Assembly: GCA_009777715.1 (NCBI GenBank)
Contig: WRLH01000006.1
Coordinates: 62,001 to 126,000 of the forward strand
Length of the DNA stretch: 64,000 nt
Source of the DNA: Lachnospiraceae bacterium
Lineage (GTDB): Bacteria; Bacillota; Clostridia; Lachnospirales; Lachnospiraceae
Direction: 5' to 3'
Every line of letters begins with the position of its first letter. The stretch's first letter is position 1. Position numbers and translations under genes: made by a program. Positions 61,902 through 64,000 of this stretch are shown piece by piece. The notes beneath the pieces were generated by a model. That model searched no databases. It was not told where the DNA came from and saw only the letters and a list, made by a program, of their open reading frames with translations.

Positions 61902-63030
61902 GTTGGTTATATAACCTAACCAGTTCTGCCGCCACGCTCCTTACGCCATTCTTTTGATCTTCTGTGAGCCATGATTTTACATCTTTAAGGGCGTTTTCAA
62001 GATTTCCGGATTCGATTTTTGCAATAATATTGCCATGATGCTTGATGGAATCACCAACTATATCCGGAACATCCAGTTCGGGAATTGTCCCATCAAAATC
62101 GGCACTATTATGGTCAAAGCTTGGGGGAATTCCTGTTATTTCAAAAGTTTCAGGACAATAAAGGCAGCCAAAATTTTCCCCATGCATATCATGGTTTGAT
62201 ATCAGCCAATTCAAAATAAGCACCCGCTCAAAATCGCGCTTTAAGTTTTCATTTGGGAGACGGTCATAAAAATAGCGATGGTGCTGGCCCTCACGGTGGG
62301 CTTCGCCAAAAGCAGAATCGGAATATAGCTCTGAGGCATGGACAAGGGATATTCGGTCAGAGGTGAATAGATTTATTTCGACAAGGGTATCGTCATAGTT
62401 ATGTGTTTTATCGATTGAAAATGGAAACGTGATTGGAAATGTAAAAAACTTTTCAAAAGTCCCATCTTTTCTCCGGGCTTTTTTTATACTAGGATTAATA
62501 ATTGTCACATCTTGCACAGGCAGTCCCAATGCCTTGCCGATCACAGAAGCAACCCACTCCCGCTCCTGCGTTCCGCCAAGCTTTAACATACTTTTGCCTA
62601 GAATCGCTTTTGAAAAAGCCCCTTTTGTGGTAAATAGGGAGGTTTTCCCCGCCATTACTTTTTCCCAATCAAGATTTGATGTATTTCCATATAACGCCAC
62701 ATCATTTAATGCTTCATTCCAATCTTTTAGTTCTGTAAGCTTTGACCATGTCATATCAATATCAGAACGATTAACCCAAAATTGGTCTGTTATAGATAAA
62801 GCGCAACTATCACGCAAAACATTTTCTAAATCGCGCCCGATTTTCCGCGCAAGATAAACTTTGTTCATATAGGAACGTGCTAGATTGTCCACACGCTTAT
62901 TTAACCACTCCATAAACAAAACAAAATCTAGTGATTTTGCCCGCAACCCAAAGGGAAGCTTGGCAGGAATTTTGACATCAACCGAGTTCGTTTCCCTGTT
63001 TGCCAAAGCTACCACCTCGTTCCCATGCAT
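61876..63030 (-). CDS. HipA-like kinase, orphan
   Basis: The 384-residue protein ends with the HipA catalytic pattern: LNWLISNHDMHGENFG, where His and Asp are catalytic, and PSFDHNSADF, the metal Asp. It has an MHGNEVVAL start typical of clostridial HipA-like proteins. No HipB-type antitoxin is next to it. The open frame continues upstream as TYIL, GIQAA and so on to about 63102 without a usual start codon, so the 5' end may use a TTG or rare start. Confidence 0.75.
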   Translation of the reverse strand: MHGNEVVALANRETNSVDVKIPAKLPFGLRAKSLDFVLFMEWLNKRVDNLARSYMNKVYLARKIGRDLENVLRDSCALSITDQFWVNRSDIDMTWSKLTELKDWNEALNDVALYGNTSNLDWEKVMAGKTSLFTTKGAFSKAILGKSMLKLGGTQEREWVASVIGKALGLPVQDVTIINPSIKKARRKDGTFEKFFTFPITFPFSIDKTHNYDDTLVEINLFTSDRISLVHASELYSDSAFGEAHREGQHHRYFYDRLPNENLKRDFERVLILNWLISNHDMHGENFGCLYCPETFEITGIPPSFDHNSADFDGTIPELDVPDIVGDSIKHHGNIIAKIESGNLENALKDVKSWLTEDQKNGVRSVAAELVRLYNQLTHCPTRT

Positions 63031-63220
63031 CAAAATATATGTTGCCGCTTGAATTCCGGTATGTCTTGGTAAATTACCCGGGATAATATCACCGCCTTGT
63101 CTTTAATGCGTAAGAGAGCATAACGCTTGCTTTTCTTAAACCCATTATAATATGAATCTAAAGAAATTAAAAGCGGAAATCTTATGCTTATAAGCTAAGT
63201 TTTCCGCATTAATAAACGCA

Positions 63221-63733
63221 TTAGCACCTTAACCGATTAATTATCTCGGCGACACAATCATTTTTCGCAAGCATATAATTTTCAATGCTTTGAGGATAAC
63301 GCTTTGCCGCAAGCATTTTGGTTTCCCCATACCAATCCCTTTCATCTTTATGCAAGCGCAAATAATCACGAAAGGCAATATGCCTTTTTAATTCTTCCGA
63401 GTATTCGGGACAGATATATAGGTGGTGTTTCATTAAATGCTTTTTATTTTCGTATTTGAAGGCCTGTCTGTCTTTTATCCCTAAATCACCTTCATGAATA
63501 TATCCGATTTGCCCTAGCTTTTCCTTTATTGCTTCAAATATGCCATAATCTTTTATGATAACATCTACATCAATGACAGGCTTTGCTGCCAGCCCCTTTA
63601 CGGCAGTGCTTCCAACGTGTTCAATCGCTAATATATGACTGCCAATTGCCAAAAGAAGCTCTTCTTTGATACGCCCAAATTCGATTTCCCATTTTTCATC
63701 ATAAGGAACAACTACAACTTTATCCGTTTTCAT
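63221..63733 (-). CDS. GrpB/UPF0157 family nucleotidyltransferase-like protein
   Basis: The 170-residue protein has EHVGSTAVKGLAAKPVIDVDVII (about 43-65), the nucleotidyltransferase-like GS...D-x-D pattern of GrpB, and HHLYICPE. The family's function is uncertain. Start by VVVVPYDEKWE. Confidence 0.9.
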   Translation of the reverse strand: MKTDKVVVVPYDEKWEIEFGRIKEELLLAIGSHILAIEHVGSTAVKGLAAKPVIDVDVIIKDYGIFEAIKEKLGQIGYIHEGDLGIKDRQAFKYENKKHLMKHHLYICPEYSEELKRHIAFRDYLRLHKDERDWYGETKMLAAKRYPQSIENYMLAKNDCVAEIINRLRC

Positions 63734-63851
63734 TTAGCACCGTTTGTGGCTCTTATTAAATAACTATCATTTTCTTCTGTTCTAAAACCTGCCGCTAGAA
63801 AATAAATCGCCTTAACCAGATAGATACTAGGTTTCAGCGATTTTTGATGCC

Positions 63852-63936
63852 TGCCGCAGACCGGAATCGAACCGGTACGGGTGTTGAGCCCGCAGGATTT
63901 TAAGTCCTGTGCGTCTACCAATTCCGCCACTGCGGC
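63852..63936 (-). tRNA. tRNA-Leu (UAA)
   Basis: The 85-base sequence on the minus strand folds as a class II tRNA: acceptor GCCGCAG/CTGCGGC with discriminator A, anticodon stem CAGGA/TCCTG with loop CTTAAAA (anticodon UAA), a variable arm (GCGGGCTCAACACCCGT) and T loop GTTCGATTC. The CCA end is not encoded. Confidence 0.97.
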
Positions 63937-64000
63937 ATCGTGACTTTATATTTTTTAGTTAAAGCTTTGTTATCAGCCCTTGCATTCCAAAAGCAACGCT

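Noticed and set aside
63730-63930. Open frame over the tRNA-Leu
   Set aside because: It is a translation of the tRNA gene; the cloverleaf with UAA anticodon explains the sequence.

Overview
The window looks like chromosomal DNA of a motile, saccharolytic, low-to-moderate GC Gram-positive anaerobe, most likely a Clostridia member close to Lachnospiraceae. The basis is: near-consensus sigma-A promoters and AGGAGG ribosome sites; lipoproteins with Gram-positive lipoboxes; a pyrophosphate-type phosphofructokinase; a short flagellin; a radical-SAM DNA repair pair typical of clostridia; PadR/HAAS/DUF4097 and PspC envelope-stress genes; and CheX/MshEN-like and YitT proteins. The species cannot be fixed from the sequence alone. 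Most genes lie on the minus strand.

Layout. 1-1.7 kb: YjbQ and a membrane-anchored HExxH protein. 1.75-7.84 kb: a beta-1,4-galactan module (ABC importer, GH53 galactanase, galactan-binding-like lipoprotein, LacI regulator) bounded on both sides by a 52/53-bp direct repeat; the right copy is the 3' end of a chemoreceptor gene. 7.8-16.8 kb: zinc-binding-type chemoreceptor, NagZ-like GH3, a structured leader or small RNA behind a perfect consensus promoter, NatAB-like ABC exporter, glyA, a lipid kinase, and a Panacea/MazF-like toxin-antitoxin pair. 16.9-26.9 kb: housekeeping genes (5'-nucleotidase, holA, PBP1A, ROK kinase, a NodB deacetylase, adenosylhomocysteinase, ThiD/PdxK). 26.9-33.3 kb: PspC and PadR envelope-stress operons, then phosphatidylethanolamine synthesis (pssA, psd) with a NAPE-PLD-like hydrolase and an alpha-amylase-family enzyme. 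33.7-36.2 kb: a nuclease-XPD helicase fusion. 36.3-43.8 kb: an AraC-controlled glycan operon (GPH transporter, GH3, esterase, MBL hydrolase, NodB deacetylase). 44-49 kb: an HPr-like protein without the phospho-histidine, an SOS-controlled radical-SAM repair operon and a Cache-type chemoreceptor. 49-54.3 kb: accessory genes, including an AT-rich orphan and a type II restriction-modification pair. 54.3-61 kb: glycogen phosphorylase, a CheX/MshEN-like protein, PPi-phosphofructokinase, an Ig-repeat protein and flagellin. 61-64 kb: YitT, a HipA-like kinase, GrpB and tRNA-Leu(UAA).

The functional theme is plant or host glycan use joined to storage-glucan breakdown, glycolysis and motility. A family of short palindromes (core GATTGCGG...CCGCAATGAC) is scattered at gene ends, and short tandem duplications repeatedly sit on stop codons. 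The strongest candidates for undescribed biology are the direct-repeat-bounded galactan module, the structured RNA at 11.23-11.47 kb, the overlapping SOS promoter/terminator in front of the radical-SAM repair genes, and the Panacea toxin-antitoxin pair.
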